Assembly: GCF_014202505.1 (NCBI RefSeq)
Contig: NZ_JACHGW010000001.1
Coordinates: forward strand, 806,001 to 870,000
Length of the DNA: 64,000 nucleotides
Direction of reading: 5' to 3'
Origin: Armatimonas rosea
Lineage (GTDB): Bacteria; Armatimonadota; Armatimonadia; Armatimonadales; Armatimonadaceae
The notes under the pieces: generated by a model
What the model was told of the DNA's origin: nothing
What the model saw: the letters and a program-made list of their open reading frames with translations, nothing else
Database searches by the model: none
In this document: positions 41,368-50,255 of the stretch, piece after piece
How the letters are laid out: each line of letters starts with the position of its first letter
Numbering within the stretch: the first letter of the stretch is position 1
Made by a program: the position numbers and the translations under genes

Positions 41368-42114
41368 ATGGAAGGACATTCGAGCAAACCTATGATGAGC
41401 CCGAAAACGACGCGTCGCGCACTTCTTACAGGGGGACTCCTGCTCATCGCAGGCATGGCGGTCTTGCCAGGTAAAGCCCAGGCACAGACTAACAGTGTGC
41501 TGCTCTTCCCTGCAGTCGTAGATGGTAATCGGAATGAGAGCACAAAGCTTGTCGAAGAGATTGTGACTGAGTCTGTGCGTACTCAGCTGGCAAAAGTTGG
41601 GATCACGGCGGTTGTCTATAACAAGCGTCTTCCCAGCGTGCAACGCGCTCTGAACGAAAGCGATAAGATTCTCACAGAGAAGGACATCGATGCAGGTCCA
41701 GGCGACGATACTCGTAAGGCACAGCGCTTTGCTGAGGTTGTAGGGGCCAGCGAGTATGTCACGATCTTTGTCGATGACTACTCCTTCGATGCCGCGACAC
41801 GTACGGCGAAGTTCAACCTCTCGCTCTCACGCTACAACACGGCCGCGGGAAAAGCCCTCGGCACCTTTGCCAATGGACAGCAGGGTATCGCACCCGCTGA
41901 TGTTGCCAAGGCTCGGCAAGAAGGGTCTGCGACCGCTCGTGCGGCAGATACGGGAGCTCAGCAGGGAGTGACTAATCTCTTCCCACAGCTGGCGAAGGTT
42001 GCGACCGTAGCTAAGGCAAAGCCAACCAAGACAACAAAACCCCGCTCTAACGAAAAGAAGGTCACGACGATCTTCGGTGTGCTTCTTGGTGTTTTGTACC
42101 TCTCAACACGCTAA
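41368..42114 (+). CDS. CsgG/LpoB-like small exported protein
   Basis: 248 residues. The N-terminus 'TTRRALLTGGLLLIAGMAVLPGKAQA' has a twin-arginine-like RR before the hydrophobic core and an AQA cleavage site (about residue 40). The mature domain ('SVLLFPAVVDGNRNESTKLVEEIVTESVRTQL', 'AQRFAEVVGASEYVTIFVDDYSFD', 'KFNLSLSRYNTAAGKALG') follows the CsgG/LpoB-like alpha/beta order, like the first domain of the 32577 protein but shorter. The C-terminus is Lys/Thr-rich and ends in a hydrophobic 'VTTIFGVLLGVLYLSTR' that may sit in a membrane. GGAAGGA lies 7 nt before ATG 41368. It is the last gene before a true terminator. Confidence 0.55.
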   Translation: MEGHSSKPMMSPKTTRRALLTGGLLLIAGMAVLPGKAQAQTNSVLLFPAVVDGNRNESTKLVEEIVTESVRTQLAKVGITAVVYNKRLPSVQRALNESDKILTEKDIDAGPGDDTRKAQRFAEVVGASEYVTIFVDDYSFDAATRTAKFNLSLSRYNTAAGKALGTFANGQQGIAPADVAKARQEGSATARAADTGAQQGVTNLFPQLAKVATVAKAKPTKTTKPRSNEKKVTTIFGVLLGVLYLSTR

Positions 42115-42125
42115 GCTGACGCTGA

Positions 42126-42165
42126 AACGCCCCGCTGCACCATTGAAGTAGCGGGGCGTTTTTTT
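42126..42165 (+). terminator. Rho-independent terminator of the surface-protein block
   Basis: 11-bp stem AACGCCCCGCT/AGCGGGGCGTT (42126-42136 and 42150-42160) running into seven T residues. It is the only classical terminator in the 26-42 kb block. Confidence 0.9.
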
Positions 42166-42179
42166 ATTCTAAATCAACT

Positions 42180-44225
42180 GTGGATTATAACCTTCTTCTC
42201 CCTGTCTTAGCCCTTGCTCACCCCAACCCTCTGATCGCTGTTGAGCTTCAGCCCGAGCGCACGACGCTTCGTGCGGATGGTCGCGCTACCAGTATCATCA
42301 CCGCACGTGTCTTTGATGACCGGGGCTCGCCCGTGGCCGACGGAACCCGCGTTCAGTTCTCCACGACACAGGGACGCCTCGATACTCTGCTGGCGGAGAC
42401 ACGGGGAGGAATCGCGCGGGTTACGCTCACGGCTGCCGACCAGCCTGGCATTGCAACCATCACAGCCAACCTTGAGGCGGGGGGAGCCGTGCCCGCACGT
42501 ACCCAGGTGACCTTCAGCAACGATGCTCAGGTCACCGAGCTCGTCAATCCCTGGCTTCGTTTCTCGGGGAGCGCTTATACCTCCTTAGCGTTGCTGGATC
42601 AACGCACCCGTATCTTCGATGTTCTTGGGAAAAATCATGACGCCCGTGCTACCTACGGCGATATCGTCATCACTGCGGACCACCTTCAGTACAAGCTAGG
42701 TGTGACACGTCTCTACGCTGAGGGGAATGTGGTGCTGGAGATCGGGAAGCAGCGAAAGCGCTTTCATCGCCTTGCCTTTGATCTGATCCAACAAACCGGA
42801 ATTGGGGAGACCGCGTCGGGGCGTGTTGAGCTTCGCCGTGGGCTTGTGGAGCAGCCTCTGCCTCCCAGCGATACCCCCGCTTGGCAGTTTGTTGACCTTG
42901 GAGATGCCTCCCTTGTCATCTCCGCCCAGGCGATTGGGATCAATAACGATGGCTTGGTTCAGTTCCGTAAGGCCACGTTCTACTTGGATGGGCAGAAGGC
43001 CTACTCAACTCCCTATCACATCATGACGTTGCGCCAGCAGTCGCTCTACAGGGAGCAGCTGGTTGGAGTTGGGGCAAGCGGGATGTGGCTGAACCTGCCG
43101 TACTACTACAATGTCCAGCCTCGTGGCGTCGGAACCGTGTTCCTGCGCAGGGGAGCGCCCTTTGGTTCATCGGTCTACTCCCAGCGACAAGGCTGGACCG
43201 TGGACCTAGAGCAGACCTACAACAGCCAGGGAGCGATTGAGGGACAAGTCCAAGTGCTCAACCTCGCCAATGCGAACCGTGGGCTACGCTTGCAGCACAA
43301 CCAGAAACTGGATACCAAGACAGATGCCAATGTCTTTATGGATCTTGTGGGGGGTAAGGATCTCTTTGGCTCGACCCAGATCGGTCATAACTTCCCGACA
43401 TTTCGGGTCAATGTGAGCGCTGCGCTCAACCGGTATCGAGGCATCACCGATACTGTCTCGGGGATCACTGCGCCCGCGAGTGGCGACTGGCGGACCCAGA
43501 CCACGGCGGAGTCGTATCCGAAGCTTCTGCGGCCAAAATCGGGGGTGAACTATACCCTGACAGGGGCGCACACCGACCAGCGCTTCTTTGGAGGAACGTC
43601 TGCTCGCCCAGGGGTTCAGACCGACAATCTAGGAACCCGGCTCTTTGCGACACCAATCAAGCTCAATCCACGAACTACGCTGACTCAGTCTGCGGTGCTC
43701 GGTTATACCTGGGTGAAGGCTGCGCCCGAGACCACGGGAATTGGTCAGTCAGGGGTCTCGGTCCAGACCACGACAGCGCTTGCCCAACCGGTGAAGTGGC
43801 GCAAGCAAAACTTAGGCTTCGCCCAGCTGAGCTACGACTTCTTCCAGACCCCACCATTGTTTGTCCCCACGGCGGGAACGAGTACCACGGGGGGGGCAAC
43901 AGGCGGGGTGACGACAAGCCAGCGGCAGGGACGACAGCGGCTGACGGCGACGACTTACCTCAACCAAGACGAGAAATGGAACTTCTCGCTGAGTGGCTCA
44001 CGAGGGATTGATACGTCGCAGAGTACCCTGTTTACCGAGGCCAAGACACAGCTCAATGGCCCTTGGTACGGACGGATTCGCTTGAGTGACACCCAGTTTT
44101 CGGGTACAGGCTACCGCGACTGGGAGTATGCGCTGATTCGAATGGTCAACGGGCGCGAGGTTGCCCTCTACTACTCCACCAGTGCCCGCCGTTTCCAAGT
44201 GGACCTGACGGGACTTAGCTTCTAG
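42180..44225 (+). CDS. Outer-membrane protein: Big_1 Ig domain, OstA-like domain, LptD-type barrel
   Basis: 681 residues. A short hydrophobic N-terminus (about 1-17) is followed by an invasin-type Ig domain (about 20-120, 'LRADGRATSIITARVFDDRGSPVADGTRVQFSTT'), then an OstA/LptA-like beta segment (about 155-250, 'ITADHLQYKLGVTRLYAEGNV'). The remaining 400 residues are amphipathic strands ('YYYNVQPRGVGTVFLRRGAPFGSSVYSQRQGW' region about 300-340) that end in a terminal Phe ('VDLTGLSF'), typical of the outer-membrane barrel signal. Similarity is to LptD, but the fused Ig domain is not normal for LptD. It could be the LPS translocon or a dedicated porter for the surface block just upstream. GTG 42180 is the only start before the Ig domain. 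Confidence 0.65.
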   Translation: MDYNLLLPVLALAHPNPLIAVELQPERTTLRADGRATSIITARVFDDRGSPVADGTRVQFSTTQGRLDTLLAETRGGIARVTLTAADQPGIATITANLEAGGAVPARTQVTFSNDAQVTELVNPWLRFSGSAYTSLALLDQRTRIFDVLGKNHDARATYGDIVITADHLQYKLGVTRLYAEGNVVLEIGKQRKRFHRLAFDLIQQTGIGETASGRVELRRGLVEQPLPPSDTPAWQFVDLGDASLVISAQAIGINNDGLVQFRKATFYLDGQKAYSTPYHIMTLRQQSLYREQLVGVGASGMWLNLPYYYNVQPRGVGTVFLRRGAPFGSSVYSQRQGWTVDLEQTYNSQGAIEGQVQVLNLANANRGLRLQHNQKLDTKTDANVFMDLVGGKDLFGSTQIGHNFPTFRVNVSAALNRYRGITDTVSGITAPASGDWRTQTTAESYPKLLRPKSGVNYTLTGAHTDQRFFGGTSARPGVQTDNLGTRLFATPIKLNPRTTLTQSAVLGYTWVKAAPETTGIGQSGVSVQTTTALAQPVKWRKQNLGFAQLSYDFFQTPPLFVPTAGTSTTGGATGGVTTSQRQGRQRLTATTYLNQDEKWNFSLSGSRGIDTSQSTLFTEAKTQLNGPWYGRIRLSDTQFSGTGYRDWEYALIRMVNGREVALYYSTSARRFQVDLTGLSF

Positions 44226-44230
44226 AGCGC

Positions 44231-45247
44231 TTAGAACTTCTCTTGCGGGCCAAGACGGCGAAGCTTCTTGATCGCCCGGAGCTCGATCTGGCGCACCCGC
44301 TCGCGTGTCACGTGGAGCTGCTGCCCGACCTCTTCAAGGGTGCATGGCGCATCGCCTTCCAGTCCGAAGCGCAGCGACAGCACCTCACGCTCGCGGTCAG
44401 AGAGCTGAGACAGTACGCCCTCAAGCTCCTCGCGGCGGATCAGGTTCATCGCCACATCGGACGGAGTGGGGGTGGATTGGGCCTGGAGAAAATCACCCAG
44501 CTGCGACGACTCACGGTCCCCGATGGGAGCTTCCAGAGAGAGGGGCTCTGCCGCCGCCCGCAGGATCTCATCGACTCGCTCTGGGGCCATGGAGACGGCT
44601 GCGGCGATCTCCTCTAGGCTGGGCTCACGGGCGAGCTCTTGCCGCAGAGTTCCTGCCGTGCGAGAGACCTTGTGGATCATGTCGGCGACATAGACCGGGA
44701 TGCGGATGGTGCGCCCTTGGTTGATCACGGCACGGGCGATAGAGCGGCGAATCCACCAGGTGGCGTAGGTGGAGAAGCGGAAGCCACGGTCTGGGTCGAA
44801 TTTTTCAACCGCGCGGATCAGGCCGATGGTCCCTTCCTGGATGAGGTCTGCGAGGGCAACCCCCGGCACCGAGTAGCGTCGCGCCACCGAGATCACGAGG
44901 CGTAGGTTTGACTCAATGAGCATGTCCTTGGCCTGCTGATCACCCCGCGCAACACGCCGAGCAAGGCTCACTTCCTCTAAGGCGGTCAGGAGCCGTGAGG
45001 AGCGCGAGTGGCCCAGGTAGCGGCGGAGCTGTTGTTCGTGCTCACGAGCATCTAGCGCACTGGCACTCTCTTTTTCCTCGTCGAGGTCGTCCGAGAACGT
45101 CAGAGTGGGGGCGGTGAACTCATCTTCCTCTTCGGAGAGAGGTGAGGAGAACTCCCGATTTGAGTCGGGTAGAGAGGTTGCTCGGCCACGGTTCATCGTG
45201 GAGAAAACCGGGTGATCCTTGAGAGGGAGACTTCCCATCCTGGACAT
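44231..45247 (-). CDS. RNA polymerase sigma-70 family factor (RpoD/group 2 type)
   Basis: 338 residues. An acidic N-terminus (about 1-75) lacks region 1.1. Region 1.2 'DALDAREHEQQLRRYLGHS'-like, region 2 ('NLRLVISVARRYSVPG', 'DLIQEGTIGLIRAVEKFDPDRGFRFSTYATWWIRRSI'), region 3 ('EIAAAVSMAPERVDEIL') and region 4 ('LSDREREVLSLRFGL', 'TLEEVGQQLHVTRERVRQIELRAIKKLR') are all complete. Region 2.4 and 4.2 are close to the housekeeping type, so it should read TATAAT-like promoters. ATG 45238 is an alternative start: TAGCAT lies 7 nt before it. It converges with the barrel gene (5-bp spacer). Confidence 0.92.
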   Translation of the reverse strand: MSRMGSLPLKDHPVFSTMNRGRATSLPDSNREFSSPLSEEEDEFTAPTLTFSDDLDEEKESASALDAREHEQQLRRYLGHSRSSRLLTALEEVSLARRVARGDQQAKDMLIESNLRLVISVARRYSVPGVALADLIQEGTIGLIRAVEKFDPDRGFRFSTYATWWIRRSIARAVINQGRTIRIPVYVADMIHKVSRTAGTLRQELAREPSLEEIAAAVSMAPERVDEILRAAAEPLSLEAPIGDRESSQLGDFLQAQSTPTPSDVAMNLIRREELEGVLSQLSDREREVLSLRFGLEGDAPCTLEEVGQQLHVTRERVRQIELRAIKKLRRLGPQEKF

Positions 45248-45364
45248 GCTAGACTTTGCCTTAACTTCCGTCTGCGTTAAAATGGGCAGCTTGCGCCACC
45301 CACTCTATTAAACAGTAAAAATGGGTAAAATGGTTCCCGTTTTTAGGACTATTTTGCCCAAACT

Positions 45365-46807
45365 TCAGAGCTTTGCGAGCTCCTCTTCTAACAACCGGTT
45401 TACATCATCGGGCCGTGCCTGGCCCTTGGCTTCTTTCATGACCTGGCCCACCAAGAAGCCCTTGCTCTTGTCGTTGCCCGCCTTGATCTTGGCGACAATA
45501 TCGGGGTTGGCGGCGAGGACTGCCTGGACAATTCCACGGACTGCACCCGCATCGACCACCTTGATGCCACGCTCCTGAATGAGTTGTTCCACACTCTTGC
45601 CCTCGGCATGCATGGAATCAATCAGCTCTTTGGCGATCTTGCCGGTGATCGTCCCCTTGGCAATGGCACTCACCAGGCCCACAAGGTGCTCCACGGTGAC
45701 GGGGGTGGCATGGACGGCTTGGCCGGCGGCGTTGGCGAGGCGGGTGAGGTCGCCCAGCATCCAGTTTGCGACCTGCTTGGGGTCGGCGTTCTGGGCCGCG
45801 GCCTCGAAGAAGTCTGCCGTCGCACGCTCGCCCACGAGCTGTGTCGCATCGGTGGCAGGGAGGCCGTACTGCTCGATAAAGCGGCGCTTACGGGCGATCG
45901 GAAGCTCGGGGAGGCTGGCGCGCAGGCTCTCGATGTACTCCTCCAGAAACTCGATGGGAATGAGGTCCGGCTCGGGGAAGTAGCGGTACTCCTGCTCGCT
46001 CTCTTTGATGCGCTGCAGGACGGTCTCGCCCTTCTCGGAGTCCCAGCCGTAGGTGGCCTGGAGCACGGCCTCGCCTTTCTCAATCGCGGCGATCTGGCGC
46101 TTGGCCTCGTACTCGACTCCCTGCTGCACAAACTTAAAGGAGTTGAGGTTCTTGAGCTCTGTTTTGGTTCCGTAGACCTCGCTGCCCTTCTCGCGGACCG
46201 ACGGGTTGGGCTCGACACGGAGCGAGCCCTGCTCCATCTTGCCATCGCTGACCCCTAGGTAGAGCAGGATCGAGCGTAGGGTCTCGGCGTAGAGACGTGC
46301 CTCCTCGCTGCTCTCGACATCGGGGGGGAAGTCGGTGACGATCTCCATCAGCGGCACGCCGGCGCGGTTGTAGTCCATCACGGAGTAGCCCAGCCCATCG
46401 ACATGGAGCGACTTGCCCGTGTCTTCCTCTAGGTGCACACGGGTGATGTGAATCTTCTTGAGCGTGCCGTCGGCCTCTTCGATCTCCAGATACCCATTGA
46501 TCCCAATCGGCGTGTTGCCGTACTGGCTCACCTGGTAGCCCTTGGGGAGGTCGGGGTAGAAGTAGTTCTTGCGGTGGAAGATGGTCCGCATGGAGATCTC
46601 GCAGTTGAGCGCGAGGGCGGTGCGCACCACATGCTCGACCGCTTGCTTGTTGAAGACAGGAAGCGTCCCCGGCAGCCCCAGGCAGATCGGACAGCAGCGG
46701 GTGTTGGGCTCTCCTCCAAAGGCGTTCTCACACCCACAGAACATCTTGGACTTTGTCAGAAGCTCGGCATGGCACTCCATCCCGACTGCGACAACATACT
46801 CAGGCAT
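45365..46807 (-). CDS. gatB: Asp/Glu-tRNA amidotransferase subunit B
   Basis: 480-residue GatB of the GatCAB complex, which converts Glu-tRNA(Gln) or Asp-tRNA(Asn) to the amide forms. '[19 protein letters not shown]' with '[14 protein letters not shown]' (zinc-binding Cys), '[19 protein letters not shown]', '[17 protein letters not shown]', '[13 protein letters not shown]' and the YqeY-like tail ('[16 protein letters not shown]'-type end) are standard. gatA and gatC are not in the window. TACAAT ends 6 nt before ATG 46807. Confidence 0.96.
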   Translation of the reverse strand: MPEYVVAVGMECHAELLTKSKMFCGCENAFGGEPNTRCCPICLGLPGTLPVFNKQAVEHVVRTALALNCEISMRTIFHRKNYFYPDLPKGYQVSQYGNTPIGINGYLEIEEADGTLKKIHITRVHLEEDTGKSLHVDGLGYSVMDYNRAGVPLMEIVTDFPPDVESSEEARLYAETLRSILLYLGVSDGKMEQGSLRVEPNPSVREKGSEVYGTKTELKNLNSFKFVQQGVEYEAKRQIAAIEKGEAVLQATYGWDSEKGETVLQRIKESEQEYRYFPEPDLIPIEFLEEYIESLRASLPELPIARKRRFIEQYGLPATDATQLVGERATADFFEAAAQNADPKQVANWMLGDLTRLANAAGQAVHATPVTVEHLVGLVSAIAKGTITGKIAKELIDSMHAEGKSVEQLIQERGIKVVDAGAVRGIVQAVLAANPDIVAKIKAGNDKSKGFLVGQVMKEAKGQARPDDVNRLLEEELAKL

Positions 46808-46813
46808 GATGCT

Positions 46814-46819
46814 ATTGTA
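46814..46819 (-). promoter_or_regulatory. -10 box (TACAAT) of gatB
   Basis: TACAAT on the minus strand, 6 nt before ATG 46807; leaderless arrangement. Confidence 0.55.
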
Positions 46820-46866
46820 TCGCGTCTGGGCCGGGTGGCATTACCGGTCGGGTGCAGAAAGAGGCC

Positions 46867-47079
46867 TCAGCGTTTCTGCTTGCTCCAGCCTTCCCAGACA
46901 GCCGTGGGCTTTTTGGCATAGAACTCGGTAAATCCGCAGTCGGCGCACATATTGGCGGTAAAGGTTGAGGCACTCTTGGCAAAGATCTCTGAGGGATTTC
47001 CCCAGGCCTCCAGCCGTCCTCCGACATGGACCTGGGTCATCCAGCGCTCTGATCTACATTTAGGGCAGGTTGGTTTCAT
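46867..47079 (-). CDS. Small zinc-ribbon protein
   Basis: 70 residues with two CxxC pairs: 'CPKCRSE' (residues 5-11) and 'CADCGFTEFY' (about 45-54), the usual knuckle pairs of a zinc ribbon, separated by a beta segment. Short ribbons like this often accompany unknown-function proteins; no reaction can be named. GGAGG stands about 10 nt before ATG 47079, 6 bp after the rhomboid gene stop, so it is co-transcribed with the rhomboid gene. Confidence 0.7.
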   Translation of the reverse strand: MKPTCPKCRSERWMTQVHVGGRLEAWGNPSEIFAKSASTFTANMCADCGFTEFYAKKPTAVWEGWSKQKR

Positions 47080-47085
47080 GTGTTT

Positions 47086-48495
47086 CTATCCTCCGATAGG
47101 CCGTAGCCCGCTCGCCTCTGCGCTCTTGCCTTCGTCGTTGTAGCCAGGCTTGGGCGTATCGCCCTCAGCCTCGGGCTTGCGGCGGGGGGCTTGGAGTGTG
47201 GGCATGGTGTTTGGTGCAACTTCTGGTGCGGGAGCCCCTGTGGGTTTTGTGCTGGGTGCCTGGGGAGTGGGCATGGCTCCCGCGGGAGGCAGGGGGCTTC
47301 CGAGGCGCTGGAGGGCGGTGCGGGCGTAGGTGGACTGGGCACCGTTGGGGAAGCGGATCAGCTGCTCGGTGTAGAGCTGGACGGCGCGGGCCTTGTCGCC
47401 CATGCTCTGCTCGGTCAGGCGGGCGAGGCGCGCCCAGACCATCTCGGCATCGGGGCCGCTATCGCCAAACGACAGGACACGGCGCAGGAGCTGTTCCGCC
47501 TGGCCAAAGTCGCCCTCGCGCTCCTGGCGGGCCGCGAGGCGCAGCAGAATGCCCGTGGGGACCTCACCGGGGCCTGCTGCGAGCAGGAGGGCGAGGCGGG
47601 TGACGGTGTCAGGATCGCCCTCTTGGACAAGCTTATCGGCCTTTTCCAAAAAGAGCGAGCGAGCAAGCGGTGCGGTGTTGCCGAGGGGGCCAAAGAGCGC
47701 TTTATGGCAGAAGGTGGTCACTAGATCCAGATTATCCGGCTCGCGCTGGACGAGGGCTTCGAGGTCCTGGAGGGGCAGACCGTGGTAGTCGCCGCCGTAC
47801 TCCGAGCGCAGGGCCTGGGCCTCCGATGCCTCGTGGGTGTCGCGGCGCTCACGGAGGGCGAGCACCAGCAGAAAGCCCGCCCCCGCCCCGCCGATATGGG
47901 CGAAGTTGGCCACGCCGCTCGCCATCCCAACCGTGGTGGTGAGGAAGCCATTGAGGATATCGAAGCCGAGGTAGTAGAGAATCACCCACTGCGCCTGCCA
48001 CTCCGATGTCCAGCCGAGGCCCGCCGCGAAGCGCCAGTAGTTCCAGCCCCAGAAGATGCAGATACGGGCAAAGGGAAAGAGGTAGAGATAGGCCCCCGCT
48101 AGCCCCATGATCGCCCCCGATGCTCCCAGGCTGAAGCGCTCGGGCTGGAAGAGGCCGACCATGACCTCGTGCAGGCCATCGCCCGCAAGGCCGCAGAGTA
48201 GGTAGACCAGGAGGTACTTGCCAATCCCCAAGCGGCCCTCGACCGCCGCCCCAAAGAGCCAGAGAAAGAGCATGTTGCCCAGCAGGTGCATCAGGCTCCC
48301 GTGGAGGAACATGGAGCTGACCATGCGGACGGGCGAGAACGTGTTGTGGGAGAGCGCCCAGTCGTGGACAACGCCCTCACGAATCACGATAGCGTACTGG
48401 CTGGTGCAAAAAAAGATCAGTGAGTTGATAACGATCAGGCCGATCGTGGCGTAGGGAAATCTCTCGGGCGGATTCTTAGCGCGGTAGGGGATCAT
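47086..48495 (-). CDS. Rhomboid intramembrane serine protease with TPR-like C-terminus
   Basis: 469 residues. A rhomboid core of about six to seven helices (about 15-215) has 'HGSLMHLLGNMLFLWLFG' (about 65-82), catalytic S126 ('LGASGAIMGLAGAYL') and H200 ('NFAHIGGAGAGFLL'). The cytosolic C-terminal region (about 240-400) is TPR-like and ends with a Pro-rich tail (about 400-469). Such enzymes cleave membrane proteins within the bilayer; the substrate here is unknown. AAGGAGG (48504-48510) lies 8 nt before ATG 48495, one of the best ribosome sites in the window. Confidence 0.9.
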   Translation of the reverse strand: MIPYRAKNPPERFPYATIGLIVINSLIFFCTSQYAIVIREGVVHDWALSHNTFSPVRMVSSMFLHGSLMHLLGNMLFLWLFGAAVEGRLGIGKYLLVYLLCGLAGDGLHEVMVGLFQPERFSLGASGAIMGLAGAYLYLFPFARICIFWGWNYWRFAAGLGWTSEWQAQWVILYYLGFDILNGFLTTTVGMASGVANFAHIGGAGAGFLLVLALRERRDTHEASEAQALRSEYGGDYHGLPLQDLEALVQREPDNLDLVTTFCHKALFGPLGNTAPLARSLFLEKADKLVQEGDPDTVTRLALLLAAGPGEVPTGILLRLAARQEREGDFGQAEQLLRRVLSFGDSGPDAEMVWARLARLTEQSMGDKARAVQLYTEQLIRFPNGAQSTYARTALQRLGSPLPPAGAMPTPQAPSTKPTGAPAPEVAPNTMPTLQAPRRKPEAEGDTPKPGYNDEGKSAEASGLRPIGG

Positions 48496-48572
48496 GCATC
48501 CTGCCTCCTTGAGCGAACTGACCCATTATAACGAGGAATAGTTGCGCAAAGAGGCAGAAAGGCCCGAAATAA

Positions 48573-49412
48573 CTACCGGGCGTTGGTGAACCTATCGGTG
48601 GTGCGGTGGCCGTCTTTGTCGGGCTCGCCCTTGACAAGGTGCAGGTGGGCACGGCGGCCAACCGTGAGCTTCTCGAAGAGCTCTGCCGAGGTGCTGGCGA
48701 TCTGGAGCGTGCGGACCGCGCCATCGTCGCGCTTGAGGGTGATGAGGCCGTCTTTCTTCTCGGTGACCTGTCCGGTCCAGGTGGAGAGGGCATCGTTCTT
48801 GGCCTGCTCGGCGGCGCTGGCGGAGTCGGCGACGATGCTGGCGAGCAGGTTGCCACTAGCCGACGACCGGGCGATCACGGCGACAGGGTTGTCAAGTGCA
48901 AAGTCGGTGGGCTTGGCGGGCTTGCCGCCCTTGAGAAAGCTCGTCTTTTCGGAGATGCGGAAGCGGGTTGTCTTGCCGTCTTTGTCCTTCGCATCGAGGT
49001 TGGTCAGCGACGACGTGACGACCGTGCCGGTGTAGATCGCTGTGGCAGTCTTCTTGGTCTCCGCGGCGGTGTCGGCGTCTTTCATGGCCCTCAGCACGCC
49101 CTCCGCGGGCCGGTCCGGGCGGATCGAGAGCCGCGCCGAGACATGGTCGTCGGGCTTGAAGTCCGTGAACTTGGCGAGCTCGTTTTTCTTGGTAAAGGCG
49201 GCGTCGGGTGCGATCGTCACCGAGAGAGCGGCCGTCCCATTGTCCGGCTGGAGGGTGAGGGTGTTCTTGGTGGCATCCAGCGCCGTGATCACCCCGACCA
49301 CGGTCTTGGTCTGGGCGGCAGGGCGCTTTGTGCTGACGCGCTGGGGTGGGGTCTTTGTGGTCTCCTGTGGTGTGGAGAGACAGAGCAAGGTAAGGGCAAG
49401 AAGTGGGTTCAT
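48573..49412 (-). CDS. Exported protein with repeated small beta-barrel (DUF5666-like) units
   Basis: 279 residues with an N-terminal signal-like segment ('MNPLLALTLLCLSTPQ') and a Thr/Pro/Lys linker. Three similar beta units begin with 'VVGVITALDATKNTLTLQPDNG' (about 38), 'YTGTVVTSSLTNLDAKDKDGK' (about 125) and 'WTGQVTEKKDGLITLKRDDG' (about 210), each continuing into '.F.....(V)..R.' strands, the pattern of DUF5666-type modules. Function unknown. It follows rarD by 3 bp and is in one operon with rarD and the OYE-like gene. Confidence 0.55.
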   Translation of the reverse strand: MNPLLALTLLCLSTPQETTKTPPQRVSTKRPAAQTKTVVGVITALDATKNTLTLQPDNGTAALSVTIAPDAAFTKKNELAKFTDFKPDDHVSARLSIRPDRPAEGVLRAMKDADTAAETKKTATAIYTGTVVTSSLTNLDAKDKDGKTTRFRISEKTSFLKGGKPAKPTDFALDNPVAVIARSSASGNLLASIVADSASAAEQAKNDALSTWTGQVTEKKDGLITLKRDDGAVRTLQIASTSAELFEKLTVGRRAHLHLVKGEPDKDGHRTTDRFTNAR

Positions 49413-49415
49413 GGG

Positions 49416-50255
49416 CTATCGTGTCGGGCGGTTCTTGATCGAGTCAAAGATATAGACGATAATCGCCAGCCAGACGGTTCCCAGGAGCGCGGCGCGGTGC
49501 CAGGGAATCGGCTCGGGGGCGATCAGCTGGCCGCAGATAAACGTGATGGTCGGCCCTAGATACTGCAAGAGCCCGAGCGTGCTGAGCGGGACGCGGGGCA
49601 CGGCGTGGCCAAAGAGCAGGAGCGGCGCGACCGTCACCGGGCCCGTGCCGATCAGCAGGAGCGCCTCGCGCGGGCTTCCCAGCGCGGCGTGCCGAACGAG
49701 CAGAAAGCCGAGGGCAAAGGGAAAGGCCACCGCGGTCTCCGCCGCCAGCGCGACCGTCCCCTCGACCCCCACGCCCTTGCGGACAAAGCCATAGAAGCTC
49801 CAGAGCCCCGCGATCAGGAGCGCCGCCCAGGGAAAGACCCGCAGGTCACCCAGGAGTGGGAAGAGCAGCGCCACCCCCGCCAGTGCGATCGAGACTTTTT
49901 GCAGGGGCCGGAGCTGCTCGCCCAGAAAGGCAACCCCTAGCAACGTATTGAGGAGCGGCACAATAAAATAGCCCAAGCTCGCCTCGACAAAGCGCCCGTT
50001 GATGGTCAGCCAGATGTAGAGCAGCCAGTTGGCCGTGAGCAAGAGAGTCGTGCCCCAGAGCTTGGGATTGCGGAGCGCGCGGAGAAACTCCTGGCCGCGC
50101 CGCTGGGAGAGCACCACGCCCAGGAGCAGGGGAAACGACCACGCCGCCCGGTGCGCGACGAGCTCCCAGGGATTGTGTCCATTGAGCTGCTTCCAGAAGA
50201 GCGGCACGAGCCCCCAGAGAACAAACGCCAGTACCCCCGACTGAATCCCAGTCAT
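49416..50255 (-). CDS. rarD: RarD-type EamA transporter
   Basis: 279-residue inner-membrane protein with about ten helices. 'GLVPLFWKQLNGHNPWELVAHRAAWSFPLLL' (about 15-45), 'LLTANWLLYIWLTINGRFVEASLGYFIVPLLNTLLGVAFLGE' region (about 73-115) and 'LLQYLGPTITFICGQLI' (about 228-244) are RarD hallmarks. It belongs to the drug/metabolite transporter superfamily; the substrate is unknown. Its ATG overlaps the stop of the upstream OYE-like gene by 4 bp, so the two are coupled. Confidence 0.9.
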   Translation of the reverse strand: MTGIQSGVLAFVLWGLVPLFWKQLNGHNPWELVAHRAAWSFPLLLGVVLSQRRGQEFLRALRNPKLWGTTLLLTANWLLYIWLTINGRFVEASLGYFIVPLLNTLLGVAFLGEQLRPLQKVSIALAGVALLFPLLGDLRVFPWAALLIAGLWSFYGFVRKGVGVEGTVALAAETAVAFPFALGFLLVRHAALGSPREALLLIGTGPVTVAPLLLFGHAVPRVPLSTLGLLQYLGPTITFICGQLIAPEPIPWHRAALLGTVWLAIIVYIFDSIKNRPTR

